64,000 nt of DNA from Canna indica. Taxonomy: Eukaryota; Streptophyta; Magnoliopsida; Zingiberales; Cannaceae. This document shows, piece after piece, positions 45,878 through 56,774 of this stretch. Position 1 is the first letter of the stretch; each line of letters begins with the position of its first letter. Both the position numbers and the translations under genes were made by a program. The notes below the pieces were generated by a model, which did no database searches, was not told where the DNA came from, and saw only the letters and a program-made list of their open reading frames with translations. The DNA lies in contig CP136896.1 of assembly GCA_034359265.1 (NCBI GenBank), positions 22,661,501-22,725,500 on the forward strand, written 5' to 3'.

Positions 45878-46393
45878 TAGGGATGACAACGGTTCGGTTA
45901 ACCGCATTTTTGGGGGTTAACCGAAATCGAAACCGTTTTCCAAACCCGCTAACCGAAATCGAAACCGGTTGGTTTCAAAACCCTATATCCGAAACCGAAT
46001 TCTTTGGTTCGAATAGAACCGGTTATCCGTTTACTAATCGGTTAACCGGTAGTAAACGGATAATCGATTCAAAGATTAATAACAAAACCGATTTCGAATA
46101 CCGGTTAACCGTAAAAAAACAATAATAAATGGATAACCGGTTCAAAGATTAATAACAAAACCGGTTTCATTTATCGGTTAACCGTAAAAAACTGGTAACC
46201 GAAACCGAATATATAACCGGTTTCGGTTACCAGTTAACCGTGACCCGATAACCGAAACCGAACTGATTTTAAATGGTTTTTTGTTTTTACTATCCGAAAC
46301 CGAAACCGAACCACAAATCCACTATCCAAAATCGGATTTTGCGGTTCGGTTAACCGATTAACCGCGGTTAACCGGTTTGAATTGTCATCCCTA
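45878..46393. mobile_element. non-autonomous hAT element (MITE), 516 bp
   Basis: Perfect inverted ends TAGGGATGACAA / TTGTCATCCCTA and an exact 8-bp TSD ATTCTGAG (45870-45877, 46394-46401). The interior is packed with GGTTAACCG and CCGAAACCG words. No transposase. The two ORFs (45883-46125, 46234-46455) are products of these repeats. Confidence 0.93.
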
Positions 46394-46527
46394 ATTCTGA
46401 GGTAGAATTGTAGTGCCAAGTATGGCAGAGGTTGGATGTCATGTGGTATGTGCAACTTGCGCTCGTTCAGGTTTAGTGGATTGGTGAACCTATAACTTAC
46501 TCCAAAAATCGAGAATGGATTTTTTTT

Positions 46528-46540
46528 AAGGGGAGAAGAT
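46528..46540 (+). other. polypurine tract of C
   Basis: AAGGGGAGAAGAT directly before the 3' LTR. Confidence 0.7.
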
Positions 46541-47910
46541 TGTAATACCCGCGGAAATTTTTTACTTTGATTTATTGTGAGTTCAATGGAGAAGTTTGGA
46601 TATGCGTCGGAGCGGGTCGCCGGAAGGTGCGAATCGAAGTATGGCCTTTATGCGCACGTAAAATTATTTTGTTTAAGTTGTTTGGATGTTAGGTGTAGGT
46701 TGGACTTGAGACGAGTCTAGAGGTCCAATCAGAGCTCGAATCGAATGAGTGTAGACACATTTATGGCTCGCTTAAGGCTTAGGGGTATTTTTGTAATTAA
46801 AAAAAGAAATAAATAAAAAGGAATGCCTGGGATTGTGCGAAAAAAAGAGCCGTACGCATCCAGGTTTGGACGAGAAGGGAAAGAGGAGGAGGCGCGATCG
46901 ATGGTCGGGCTTGCAACCGTCGGAGATCGTTGGCGCAGGAACGCAGAGGAGCGATCTTTCCTTTGTTCACTGAGTGGTTTTTAGTGTTTTCCTTTCTCTA
47001 TTGTTATTAGGGGGATTTCCTGCACAGATTAGATTTTGATTGGAGGAGGTTTGGTCGAAGGGGGAAATGGGAAGAAGATGATCGGGTGAGGCGATCGCAC
47101 CGAACCAGCGGTGTGACGATCGCACTCAGCCCAGCCCTGAGTTACTGCGGGTGGGAGAAGCCGGTGCGGCCTCCCAGCCCTGAGCCAGTGCTTCGCCGGC
47201 GCTGGAGGCCGCGAGTGGCACCGGTGGTGGCGATCGTCGAGAAGGCCGCCAGGCGTGGAGTCGAGAGGAGTGGGTGGAGTCGGGGAAGATAGAGACGAGC
47301 GGCAATGGCGATGGGTAGATGGAAATTGTTTTTAATTAAATATTTTAAAAGGCGAATTGTATCGTTAGAAATAGATGGGTAATTGAAGATTATCGGGGCA
47401 TTTTTGAAGTTGTTCTTAGAGACACCGGATGAGACCGAGGTGAATATGAAAGTTATATATTTTATCGTTTTGAATGCGATGGTGGTGTTCGATTTCTGAT
47501 CGAAGATCGTTTGATATGACTTCTAAATATTTTTAGTATTAGAATAGATGAATATTATATTAATCTTGACTAGCCTCAAAATAGGGAATCCCTAGATGTC
47601 ATGCGTAAGATTAGGGGTGTAATCGAGCCGAGCCGAGCCGAGCTTGTCACTGCTCGAGCTCGGCTCATCTGGAAAATAATGAGCTCGAGCTCGGCTCAAG
47701 CTCGATCGAGCTTTGCTCTATCGGCTCAAGCTCAGCTCGAGCTACACTCAAGTCACTCGAGCTCAGCTCGTGTGGCTTGATTTTTTCTCGAGTTGAGCTG
47801 AGCCGAGCTCGTTCACGAGCTCGATCGAACTCGACTCGAGATCAAGCTCGACTAAACTCGTGAATGAGCTCGATCGAGCTCGACTCGAGATCGAGCTCGA
47901 GCTCGATTAA

Positions 47911-48920
47911 GTAGTTGTCTACACTACAAGGACAGAGTCATTTTTGTTTTATTTTGCAGTGTTGGCTGCAGCCAAAGAGTCTACAAGACTGCTATCTTGG
48001 TAACGGTCACAATGCATCATTTGAGTGTAGTGGGCTAAAAAGAGACTTGATTATTAAATGTCAACTATAATTATCTTACAGTGTAGCTTGCAAAAGGAAT
48101 ACTGTATAACACTTAAATGTCAACTATAACTATCTTCCAGTCAATTGACTGCAATCTATTGGCAAGTTTTGTGTTCCTACCACAGATTATAAGTATCTGG
48201 CCTATAGCTTCTCCAAGATTCTCATCATACAATGATTAAAATTGAACAAGAGCAGCATTAAAAAATAGACATTAGAAAACATAAACAACTAAACATTACT
48301 CAATATAAACATCCACCAAAAAGTAAATCCACCACAAATACTCAACATGAATCACATCCGTAAACAGCCACCAATCTTCTAATTAAAATTGAACAAGAGC
48401 AGCATTAAAAAACAACCATTAGAAAACATAAACAACTAAACATTACTCAACATAAACATCCACCAAAACTTAAATCCACCACAAATACTCAACATGAACA
48501 GCCACCGGTACTCAACATAACAGATACTCAAGTAACTTAACATAACAACGTATAAAAGTAAAAACAACCACCAAAAAGAACTAGTAAATCAACATGGAAG
48601 GAGGTTTAAATACTCAAGTACTCAACTAAACAACTAGTAAATCCATAACAGACACTCAACATAAACAAGTCCATAACAGTCCAAATCCATCACCTGCAAG
48701 GATGCAATAGCACTTTAATATCAAGAATGAAATTCTTTTGAAAAGAGAAACATATAAGGAAAAGGAATTGTATGTAATAGCAGTATAGCACAAAAAGCAC
48801 TTACTAAGTTACTATGCACGAGACAAGCACGACACTCCACCACTTAGATCATGGAAGAATAATTTCTATGGATTTCTTCTCCGCCTAACAAACCAAAAGT
48901 ACAAAAATACACTACATTAG
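47911..48920. other. non-coding 3' side of hAT, with 147-bp duplication
   Basis: The stretch from 48235 (ATTAAAATTGAACAAGAGCA) is repeated from 48382, a 147-bp tandem duplication with small differences. CTCAACATAAAC words continue to about 48670. No gene seen. Confidence 0.7.
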
Positions 48921-51041
48921 CTAAGTAACTATAACACATACCGTGATAAGAAAATTAAAGAGGAAAACATTACTAACCTTGGTCTTCTTCTTCACTCTAC
49001 GAAGATGGCGGCACCAATCACCACCACACAGCAACACTTGCACTGTTTTCGGAGACAACGAGGAACGATAAGGATCAATGACCCTAGTGCCAGCACTAAA
49101 AGTGGCTTCTGAAGCCACAGTAGTGATCGGAATGGCAAGGATGTCACGGGCCATTCTAGATAAAATGCGATATTTTCCACTCTCCCCCTTCCACCAATTT
49201 AAAGTATCAAAAGAAAGTGGATCTCCTTCATGAATATGGCAGCCATCTTCAAGGTACCTATCAAGATCTGATCTTTGAGTTGGACCTGTCTCCACTGATT
49301 TAACATATCTTGTATACTCATCCCAACCCGTTGTTTTAGAAGTTTGACCAATTGAATTACCAATATCAGAACAAAATGATGAAGTTTCATTTCCTTCTTG
49401 CTCACTATAATACTGCACCTCATATTCTCCATAAAGCTCAAATAAAGCCTCTCGAACCTTTGTTATGTTTTCACGGGCAGCTTGTTCAAAATACATCTGA
49501 GCAAAGGAAAAATGAATAATTCTCATCTTGCCCCTTGGATCCAAAACCGAAGCTATCGCCATCAACAAGTTACACTCGCCCCAATATTTCTCAAACTTCT
49601 CCTTCATCCTTCTTGTCATTACACGAATAAAATCATCTTCTTCTTGTGACTTCTTATCCAACAATACCTTCACTTGACGCACTTCATTAAGAAATAAGTT
49701 AGAAGTTGGATAATCACTGCCAGAAATGATGTTAGTTATCTTAGTAAAGACTTCCAAAACTGCAGCCGCCTTCTCAACTTTCTCCCAATCTTCTTCAGTT
49801 GGATAAGAATCATAGTTAGACTCACGATCTCTAAATCTCGAAAATGCTTCCTTGAACTTAATTGCAGTAGCCAACATCCCGTATGTTGAGTTCCAATGTG
49901 TTTTGCATTCCATGATGAGTCTCCTATCAGGTAATTGGAGTTGATGCACAATCTCTGAGAAAGTTTGAAGCCTAGCCTCACTTTGATTAACATAACTAAC
50001 ACTATCGTGAATGTCCTCAATTATGTGCTTGATCTCTGAAAGGCCATCTTGAACCATCATTTAATATATGTGCGCAACACCGAACATGAAATAATTTTCC
50101 TCCACATAATAACTTTGTACTTCTAGAAAAAGTGTCCTTCAAAATTTTGGATCGCAGAATCATTGTTTGATGCATTATCCACTGAAAGTGTGTAGACTTT
50201 GTTCTCAATTCCCCATTCCTTCAAGCACTTATAAATAGTATATGCAATTTCTACCCCACGATGAGGCGGAGGTATGTGAACAAAATTGAGGACCTGCTTC
50301 TGCAATCTCCAATTTGCATCCACAAAGTGTCCCGTGAGAACCATATATCCGATCTTCTGGTTAGTTGACCTTCACAAATCTGTTGTCAAGCCAATCTTGT
50401 TGACATCCTTCAATTGTTCCTTCAACTTTTTCTTTTCGGCCTCGTACACTTGCACACAATCTTTTTTTATGGTCGTGCGTGACACCTTCTCCCACTCAAT
50501 CATTCCCCGCTTTTGCATCATATTAAAGCCTTCCTCCTCAACGATAGAAAATGGGTGCTCATGCATTAGTATCCAATGAGCAATTCCCTCCCTCATCTTC
50601 TTCATATCAAATCTACCATCTGTAAGTGCAGAGCCCATAACAATTGTGTCAATGGATGAATTTGCCGTGGGAAAATTTATCCTTTGTTGTTGCATATTAT
50701 GTCTCTTCTGATGCATACATTTTTTCAAATGCCATTGGAAATGAGTTGTACTCCCACTCACACTTACAGTAAGAATATCTTTACAATGAACACATCGAGC
50801 TTTCTTTTTACCATCAATCATTTCTTCCTTAAACTCGAGCCAAACAGAAGATGTCTTCGCTCTTTTCTTTATCTCAAAATGATCAACATCATTATTAACA
50901 GCACTATCTTCGACTTCAACAGGTGTTTCAGTTGGGTTAGGGTTCACATCATCATGCGATTCATCCATTGTATTAGATATATTTGCCTCTATTGGTTGCT
51001 CTTCATGTGGCACAGAGGAAACTTCTGGTGTACTAGACATA
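48921..51041 (-). pseudogene. hAT transposase, zinc-finger BED, RICESLEEPER-like
   Basis: The likely start is the ATG at 51039-51041 (MSSTPEV). Residues about 65-115 form a BED finger (VWLEFKEEM, CVHCK, HFQWHLKKC). After IGLTTDL a TGA at 50372-50374 stands where related proteins have Trp. The same frame then continues with YMVLTGHFVDANW and YTLSVDNASNND. The next block ([18 protein letters not shown]) is in a second frame and the rest (48921-50060) in a third: [21 protein letters not shown] and the hAT dimerisation part ([37 protein letters not shown]). One stop and two frame changes inactivate it. Full-length relatives are about 650-700 residues, as here when the pieces are added up. Confidence 0.9.
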
Positions 51042-51398
51042 TCTAAAAAAAGTAATAGTGTAGGCAACAATTTAAGCAATTACCAATATTTCTTGTCAAA
51101 ACCATACCAGCAATGTATTTGATACTATAAATCTAGGAGGATAGTTTTTAATCTGATACACTTACATGAAAAGAAGGTTGATTAATCTAGGAGAAAAGAA
51201 GGTTGATAAATCTGATACACTTACATGAAAAGAAGGTTGATACACTTACATGATAATTTTTAATCTAGGAGGATAATTTTTAATCGGATATACTATAAAT
51301 CTATAATTTTCGTAATGGCAATTAAGTTTCATCAACTAAAACAATCCAACAAAAGAAGGTTGATTACCCTAGCTTCTAAGTCGCTGCGGGAAGACGGT

Positions 51399-51635
51399 GA
51401 GTCGGGAGTCACCGCCGATCGAATGGGGAGCGACCGAGCGAGGAGTCGGGAGTCGCCGTCGAGTCGGGAGGGGAAGTAGGTGTGGGAGTTCAGTCGCCGC
51501 CGATCGAATGGGGAGCGAGGAGTCGAGAGTCACCACCGATTCGGGAGGGGAAGAAGGTGTGGGAGTTCAGTCGCCGCCGATCGAATGGGGAGCGAGGAGT
51601 CGGGAGTCGCCGCCGAGTCGAGAGGGGAACTGGGG
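51399..51635. repeat. 77-85 bp tandem repeat upstream of hAT transposase
   Basis: CGCCGATCGAATGGGGAGCG recurs at about 51413, 51498 and 51575, with AGGAGTCGGGAGTC and GGGAGGGGAA between. It sits on the 5' side of the minus-strand transposase. Two frames stay open (51397-51689) but encode only the repeat. Confidence 0.8.
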
Positions 51636-52989
51636 AAGTATAGCGGATTAGGGATTAGGCATTTAGGCGGGCGTCGAGCAGAGAGCTAGGGTTCTAAATA
51701 GTATAATATCGGGTTGTTTTTAGAGGGTAATTGGTAACGGGTTCACAAATTTTAAAAACCAGAGTACCAGACCCGATTTATAATATATATTATATATATT
51801 ATATATATTATATAATATATATATAGGCGGCTCGATTAGGCTTGCAAGCCACTCGAGCCGAGTATATATTAACTCAAACTCGGCTCGCTCGCATGTCGGG
51901 CTTGGCTCGGCTCGGCTCGAGCTCGATAAGTTCGAATCGAGTTCGAGTTTGTACCGAATCGATCGCGAGTAGCTCGCGAGCGGCTTGGCTCACTTACACC
52001 CCTACATAAGATGATGGGTGTAGCAAGGGGTTAGAGTCCACCCTATGCTTAGGGCCGACCCCTACGAGTTCGGATTTTACGACTTTATGAAATCCTTAAC
52101 CTTGGACACTTTGGTGTCTAGATTGAGGTATGATTAAGTATAGTGATCAATTAAAGTCTAAATGTGTCGAAACATAATATAAAGGTGAAGGCGTGATAGG
52201 AGAGTTAGGGCCGACCTCTAGGGTAGTGGTGGTTGAATTTGTGGAGATCCCGTATTACATCTCATATTTATTGCCTGTGTATGTGTACGTGATTTATATA
52301 TGGGCCGGGGTAGGCCAAAAATAAATTAAATGCAGATGCACGAGGATATTGATGTGGTTTGGGTTTTTCTAATCGTATAAATTACAAGGATGTCTATTTA
52401 CCTAAATTATTATTATTGTGGTATAGATTTTTGTTCATATGAATTACCTGAAGATACGTCTAGTGGGATGATTATGATCATCGATGATAATTAGGATAAT
52501 ATGGAATACATGTTGAAATTACTTCCTATCATGAATATATACGCTGCTGGAATTTTCGATGCATGGTATGTTAAGATAGATGACATCTCTTTATTTTAGT
52601 TCATGATTGGCCCTGAAAATGTTATGCTGAAATTTTGTAGTCACCAACTCGTCGATGCTGAAATTTTGTTGATCTAAGTCTATGGATGCTGAAATTTCTA
52701 GACATATTCTTTCCCTAAAAATAGGGGCTGATATGGTCGTGCTACCTGCTGAATTTATTTAGTATATGCTATATTAAATTAGTACATGCTAAAATTTCCT
52801 ATTTGGATGGTAAAGTATGATGCCGAGACATTGGACCCAAGAGAGGGTCGGGTTGGGGCGCGTAGGCGCGTACCCAGGTTGTCGGCGAGAAAAAATGTTT
52901 TATATAATTGCATGTACTGTGTAGTGATTTCGCTTGTGTTTGTGATTGTGAATGGACGATGGTTGGGTTGAGAAGCATCTTGAGATTAT

Positions 52990-53092
52990 GGGTCTTGAGA
53001 TTGCGTAAGTGAGCTACGCTGACGTTAGACCCGAGTGGCAGGGGTCTTGAGATTGCGTCAGTGAACCACGCTGATATTAGACCCGAGTGAAT
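52990..53092. repeat. 52-bp hairpin-forming tandem repeat, 2 units (3' LTR of C)
   Basis: Counterpart of 39263-39420 with units at 52990 and 53042; one fewer unit than the 5' LTR. Confidence 0.85.
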
Positions 53093-53775
53093 TTGATTGG
53101 ATGGGCTATTCCCAATCAGAGAGGGCGTCAGAACTAGTTGGTCATCCTAGTTCAGAGGGCCCAGGTGACAGGCTCGCTAGATAGAGGTTCTAGCGGCCGA
53201 CTTGTATGCTTGCTATGTTTAGGCTGGTTTGGGCCGAGTAAATGCACTATTTGAATTAGGTTGGCATGGGTAGAGTGTTTGTGGTTTTCTAAGCATGTGA
53301 CTTTAGAATGAATGGTCTTATTTATAAATCATTCTAATTTAGTGTTTGCTTGGAGTTGATTATGCTTCTTATACTTACATTTGGGATTAAGTGGAGGTTC
53401 GATAGAGCCACTCACTGAGTTCCTTAGGGACTCATCGTTTGATTTGTGTTATTTTGCAGAGCCTGACCAGTGAGGTATGACTTTGTCGGCATGACGCGGC
53501 TAGGAAAAGTAAGCTCGCACCGCGGATCTCGTAACAAGCCTGGTTTTGTCTAGTCGTTTAGTTGAGTCGTTTATTTTTGCATTTGGAGTTGTAGTCTAAC
53601 ATTATAAATCTTTGAAGTCTGTTGTCCAACTTTAATGATTCTTTACTCATGCATAGTCAATCATTAGTATTATTACTTAAGTTATGTTGATTATGTTTTC
53701 ATGGTATGTGTATGCATTTGGTAGGCTTCAGAGTACGACGATCGGTCACGCGACCCTGTAAATCGGGGAGTGACA

Positions 53776-54385
53776 GAAAATATATGTCTTGCTTGTTAAA
53801 AAAGATAAGGAAAATAAAATATTGAAGAAGGAAAATATGATGCTTAATTCTCATTTGCATGAATCCAAATTAAAAAATGAAAAATTGAAGACTAGGTCAT
53901 TTGATTCGTGCCATGATAATATGGAATTTGAGGTTAATGATTTGAAACATGAAAATGACAATTTAAGAAATGAAAATTGCAAGTTGAAATCTCAATTATA
54001 TGCATTGCATAACTCCATGAATACTTTGAAAAATGATGTTATTTTCTTGGGTAGGAAATTAACAATTTATCTAATGTTTCCTCTTCTGAAGATTCTAGGA
54101 AGAAGTAAATATTTTAAGAATGCTAATGCTCCTCATGCTTCTCATGTTATGCAAAATAAGTTTAGACCTCATTTTCACAAGAATGATAAAAAGAAAGAAT
54201 TTCATGGTCATTGTTTTTGTTGTGGTGTCTATAGGTATGCTATATATGATTGCGCATTTAAGATGAACCCAAGTGGTGTTAAAACACTTTGGGTAGCTAA
54301 GCCCTCAAACCCTCAAGGACCCAAAGTTATTTGGGTACCAAAGATTTTATGTTCTCTTGTTGGGGGAGCAACCACAAAAGGATGA
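53776..54385 (+). pseudogene. gag of copy B, second part
   Basis: After the TSD the frame continues as LLVKKDKENKILKKENMM, matching copy A (LLMKKNKENKKLKKEN). A Lys/Glu/Asn-rich probable coiled coil follows, then CFCCGVYRYAIYDC: the CCHC pattern has Tyr where the His should be. It ends PSNPQGPKVIWVPK then GGATTKG, a typical copia gag end before protease, but no protease follows. Confidence 0.85.
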
Positions 54386-54993
54386 GTTGGTGATGGTTGA
54401 AGGGAGTTGCATGAGGACTTAAAGCTTCACTAAATACAAGTTGCAACTTCGCATCTTATGGATGCCTTCGGTATGGAATATCGACATCTAGTAATTTGGT
54501 ATCATCTTCTTGTTTTGTCTAGTATGAAAATTGAAGTTTATGATACATGATTGATCTTGGTTATTTCACCAACATTTGATTAATTTTTACCACTATTGAT
54601 ATGGTTTTATCAAAGGATTTTTGATTCCCGGTCTCTTCGGAGACCTTTGTAGTCGAAAACGAGCTCATGCGACCATGCGATTCTAAATCGTAGGCTCATT
54701 ATGGCCTTTCAGTTTTCAACCAATAGGCATGGTTGGAGATCTTAATTTTTAATTATTTCATATTTTGAGATCTCTCAATTTGTTTTGGATTCATGATAAT
54801 TTATTTTGAAACGGATTTCAAACTATTTAGCAAAATGGACTTTGAAAATGATACTTGATTCTTCTCTTTGCTATTTGGTTTGGGTTGCTTACTAGTAGCT
54901 TTATTTTCATTAAAACTACTAATGAAGTCTACTTGCAAGTTGAGAATGTTAATAGAAGGATATGCTATCATGAAGAAAATTGGAAAGTAAATA
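54386..54993 (+). other. spacer of copy B, left of LINE
   Basis: Aligns with copy A from about 1402 to 2010, including the UNCG-loop hairpin (54630-54645), TCTAAATCGTAGGCT and TTTTCAACCAATAGG. Non-coding. Confidence 0.8.
54630..54645 (+). other. conserved RNA hairpin with UNCG loop (copy B)
   Basis: GGTCTC-TTCG-GAGACC. Same perfect stem as 1661-1676, with a different base in the loop that keeps the UNCG pattern. Confidence 0.6.
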
Positions 54994-55009
54994 ATAAGTT
55001 TGGCGGGAA

Positions 55010-56764
55010 ATGATGAGTGCGGGAAAGAGTATCTCTGGTGACAAAGGCGATTCGGGGAGGAAGCCGCCGGATATGTCTGCTTTCGGCCAGTTCTGGATCC
55101 CTAAGCCCAAAAAGCCGTCGGATCCTCTTGATTCCTCTAACTCCTCTGCTGCTTCAATGGGATTGAAATTGAAGGAGAAGAATGGTGAAGGCTCAGTGGG
55201 CGATCTAAGGAATACGAAAGGGAGGAACTCCCGCATTGTCAAGAATCAAATGCCACCACAGAGCTTAGATCATGACAAAACCAGTGCTTCTAGATTGAGG
55301 GCCAATAAGCCTAATTCCTAGGCAGCTTTATTTAAAGGGGTGGCTACTCACACTGGTGGAGATCAAAGCAAGTAGGCAAAGTTGCGGATCAAAGTCATTC
55401 AGGAGAACTCCATTGATGAGGTGGTGATCGAGGACGAGTTGATGGTAGCAGCTAGAGCTAATTGGATTAATTGCCTATATGGTAAGTTCTTCGGGAAGCC
55501 ACCTCCTCTGAATTTGATTCAAAATGTAATGCCCAAGATCTAGAAAACTAAATTTAGTTTGCAAGTAATTGATCTAGCAGCGGGGTATTTTTGCTTTAAA
55601 TTTTTTAGTAATGAGGACCTTAATAATGTGCTTATCAATGGCCCCTGGTTTCTCAATGGGCAAGTTTTGCTTATAATGCCATGGAAGGCGAATTTCTAGC
55701 CATTCCTAGAAAAGATTGAAAGCATACCTATGTGGATACAATTCCCGGGGCTGCTGGTTGAGTATCTGAATAAAGACATCTTGATGAAGGTAGCTGCAAA
55801 AATTGGGCAACCAGTAAAGTTTGATGAGATTACCACTAAAGGTCCGAGAGCAAAATTTGCTAGAGTTTGTATTCTCTGGAACTTAAACAACAACATTCCT
55901 AATGACATATGGATAAATAGTTTGGGAACTAGATTTTGGCAGCCTGTTGCATTCGAAAATATTCCCAGGCTATGCTATTGCTGTGGGAGAATGAGTCACT
56001 TGGCATAAAACTGCTCTGAAGCAGGCATGTCTAAAGTGCAAACTAGTTTTGAAGCAGATACACCTAATGAGGGTAAAGATAAGGATGTAGTTATGCATTC
56101 TGCTGTTGATGATAAGATCACTGAAAGTGAGGAGATTTTTGAGCCTTGGCAATTAGTTAACAAAAGAAAGAAGAAAGATTGGCAGAAAAGAGAACAAAAT
56201 AAGGTGAGGACAGACACTACATCAGCTAATCCACAGTTTAACAATAGCAATGATGGTGTCTCCAACTTGGCTGAGGCAAGGAATCAGAACATTATTGCTC
56301 ACGAGGATCCCATTTTCACTGCTATGTCCCATAATAATGACATGGAAGTAGCTGGGTCTAAGAATCAGATTGAGAACCCATTTATTGCTAGTGGTTTACA
56401 ATCTTCAGAAAGCATGCCAGTTAAATTCTCAGCCACTAGTGCTAAAGCCTTCAATGTCCCAATTAAATTAGACAAAAAGGTTGAGAGCTTTCACAAAATG
56501 ATGTCAGAAGTCTTTGAAATCACAGTGAATGAGTTTAAGGGGAAGGAAACTTTTGAACTTGATGACAATACATTAAATAACATGATGGGCTCGTATGCTC
56601 CCAATCAAAGGAGAAGAAGATCCAACTCACAACAGATATACTCTTCTAGCTTTCCTTTCAACCCCAAGAATCCAAAGGGTAAGAAAAGAAGGTTTTCTAA
56701 TGACAATAAATTAATCAAGTCTAATGGTGATCCTTCAGCAGTGAGGGATACTGCTTCACAGTAA
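55010..56764 (+). pseudogene. LINE ORF1 (DUF4283-like RNA-binding, CCHC knuckle)
   Basis: ATG at 55010. After a Ser/Lys-rich N-terminus come RANWINCLYGKFFGKPPP, YFCFKFFSNEDLNNVLINGP and IPMWIQFPGLLVEYLNKDIL, the DUF4283-type region of plant LINE ORF1. Then comes the knuckle CYCCGRMSHLA-stop-NC (CX2CX4HX4C with a stop at 56005). The C-terminal 245 residues (56027-56764) are hydrophilic with a basic QRRRRSNS and KGKKRRFSND segment. Stops at 55319, 55370, 55541, 55696 and 56005 are in one frame. ORF1 proteins package the LINE RNA. Confidence 0.87.
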
Positions 56765-56774
56765 TGTTTTTTCA

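Larger units (their letters stand above)
41711..46527 (+). other. non-coding interior of element C
   Basis: No gag, protease, RT or integrase motif is visible on the plus strand. It holds a minus-strand LINE fragment (42403-42925) and a hAT MITE (45878-46393). The words GCTGAAA and TGCTGAAAT recur many times at 44580-45060, as they do in the LTRs (38840-39040 and 52600-52800). The remainder is unassigned. Confidence 0.7.
47612..52004 (-). mobile_element. hAT transposon with decayed transposase
   Basis: 4393 bp. Ends TAGGGGTGTAA and TTACACCCCTA are perfect inverted repeats. The 8-bp flanks CGTAAGAT (47604-47611) and CATAAGAT (52005-52012) differ at one base; the empty site is seen near 38263 in the 5' LTR. 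Both subterminal regions (47620-47910 and 51825-51990) are dense in GAGCTCG/CGAGCTC and GAGCCGAGC words. The coding strand is minus. Confidence 0.93.
37208..53775 (+). mobile_element. LTR element C, non-coding (LARD-like, Tekay-like ends)
   Basis: Two LTRs starting TGTAATACCCG and ending TGACA, an exact TSD GAAAA (37203-37207 and 53776-53780), an initiator-Met primer-binding site and a polypurine tract show a complete element. Excluding later insertions the LTRs are about 2.9 and 2.8 kb, and the interior is about 4.8 kb without gag or pol. The LTR ends resemble Ty3/Tekay elements. Large pol-less elements of this kind are called LARDs. It split the gag of copy B. Confidence 0.9.
46541..53775 (+). 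repeat. 3' LTR of C, with nested hAT element
   Basis: Same ends as the 5' LTR (TGTAATACCCG, GGGGAGTGACA). Removing the hAT element and one TSD copy leaves about 2.83 kb. Confidence 0.92.

Noticed and set aside
51397..51689. Arg/Ser-rich ORFs near the right end of the hAT element
   Set aside because: Encoded by a 77-85 bp tandem repeat.
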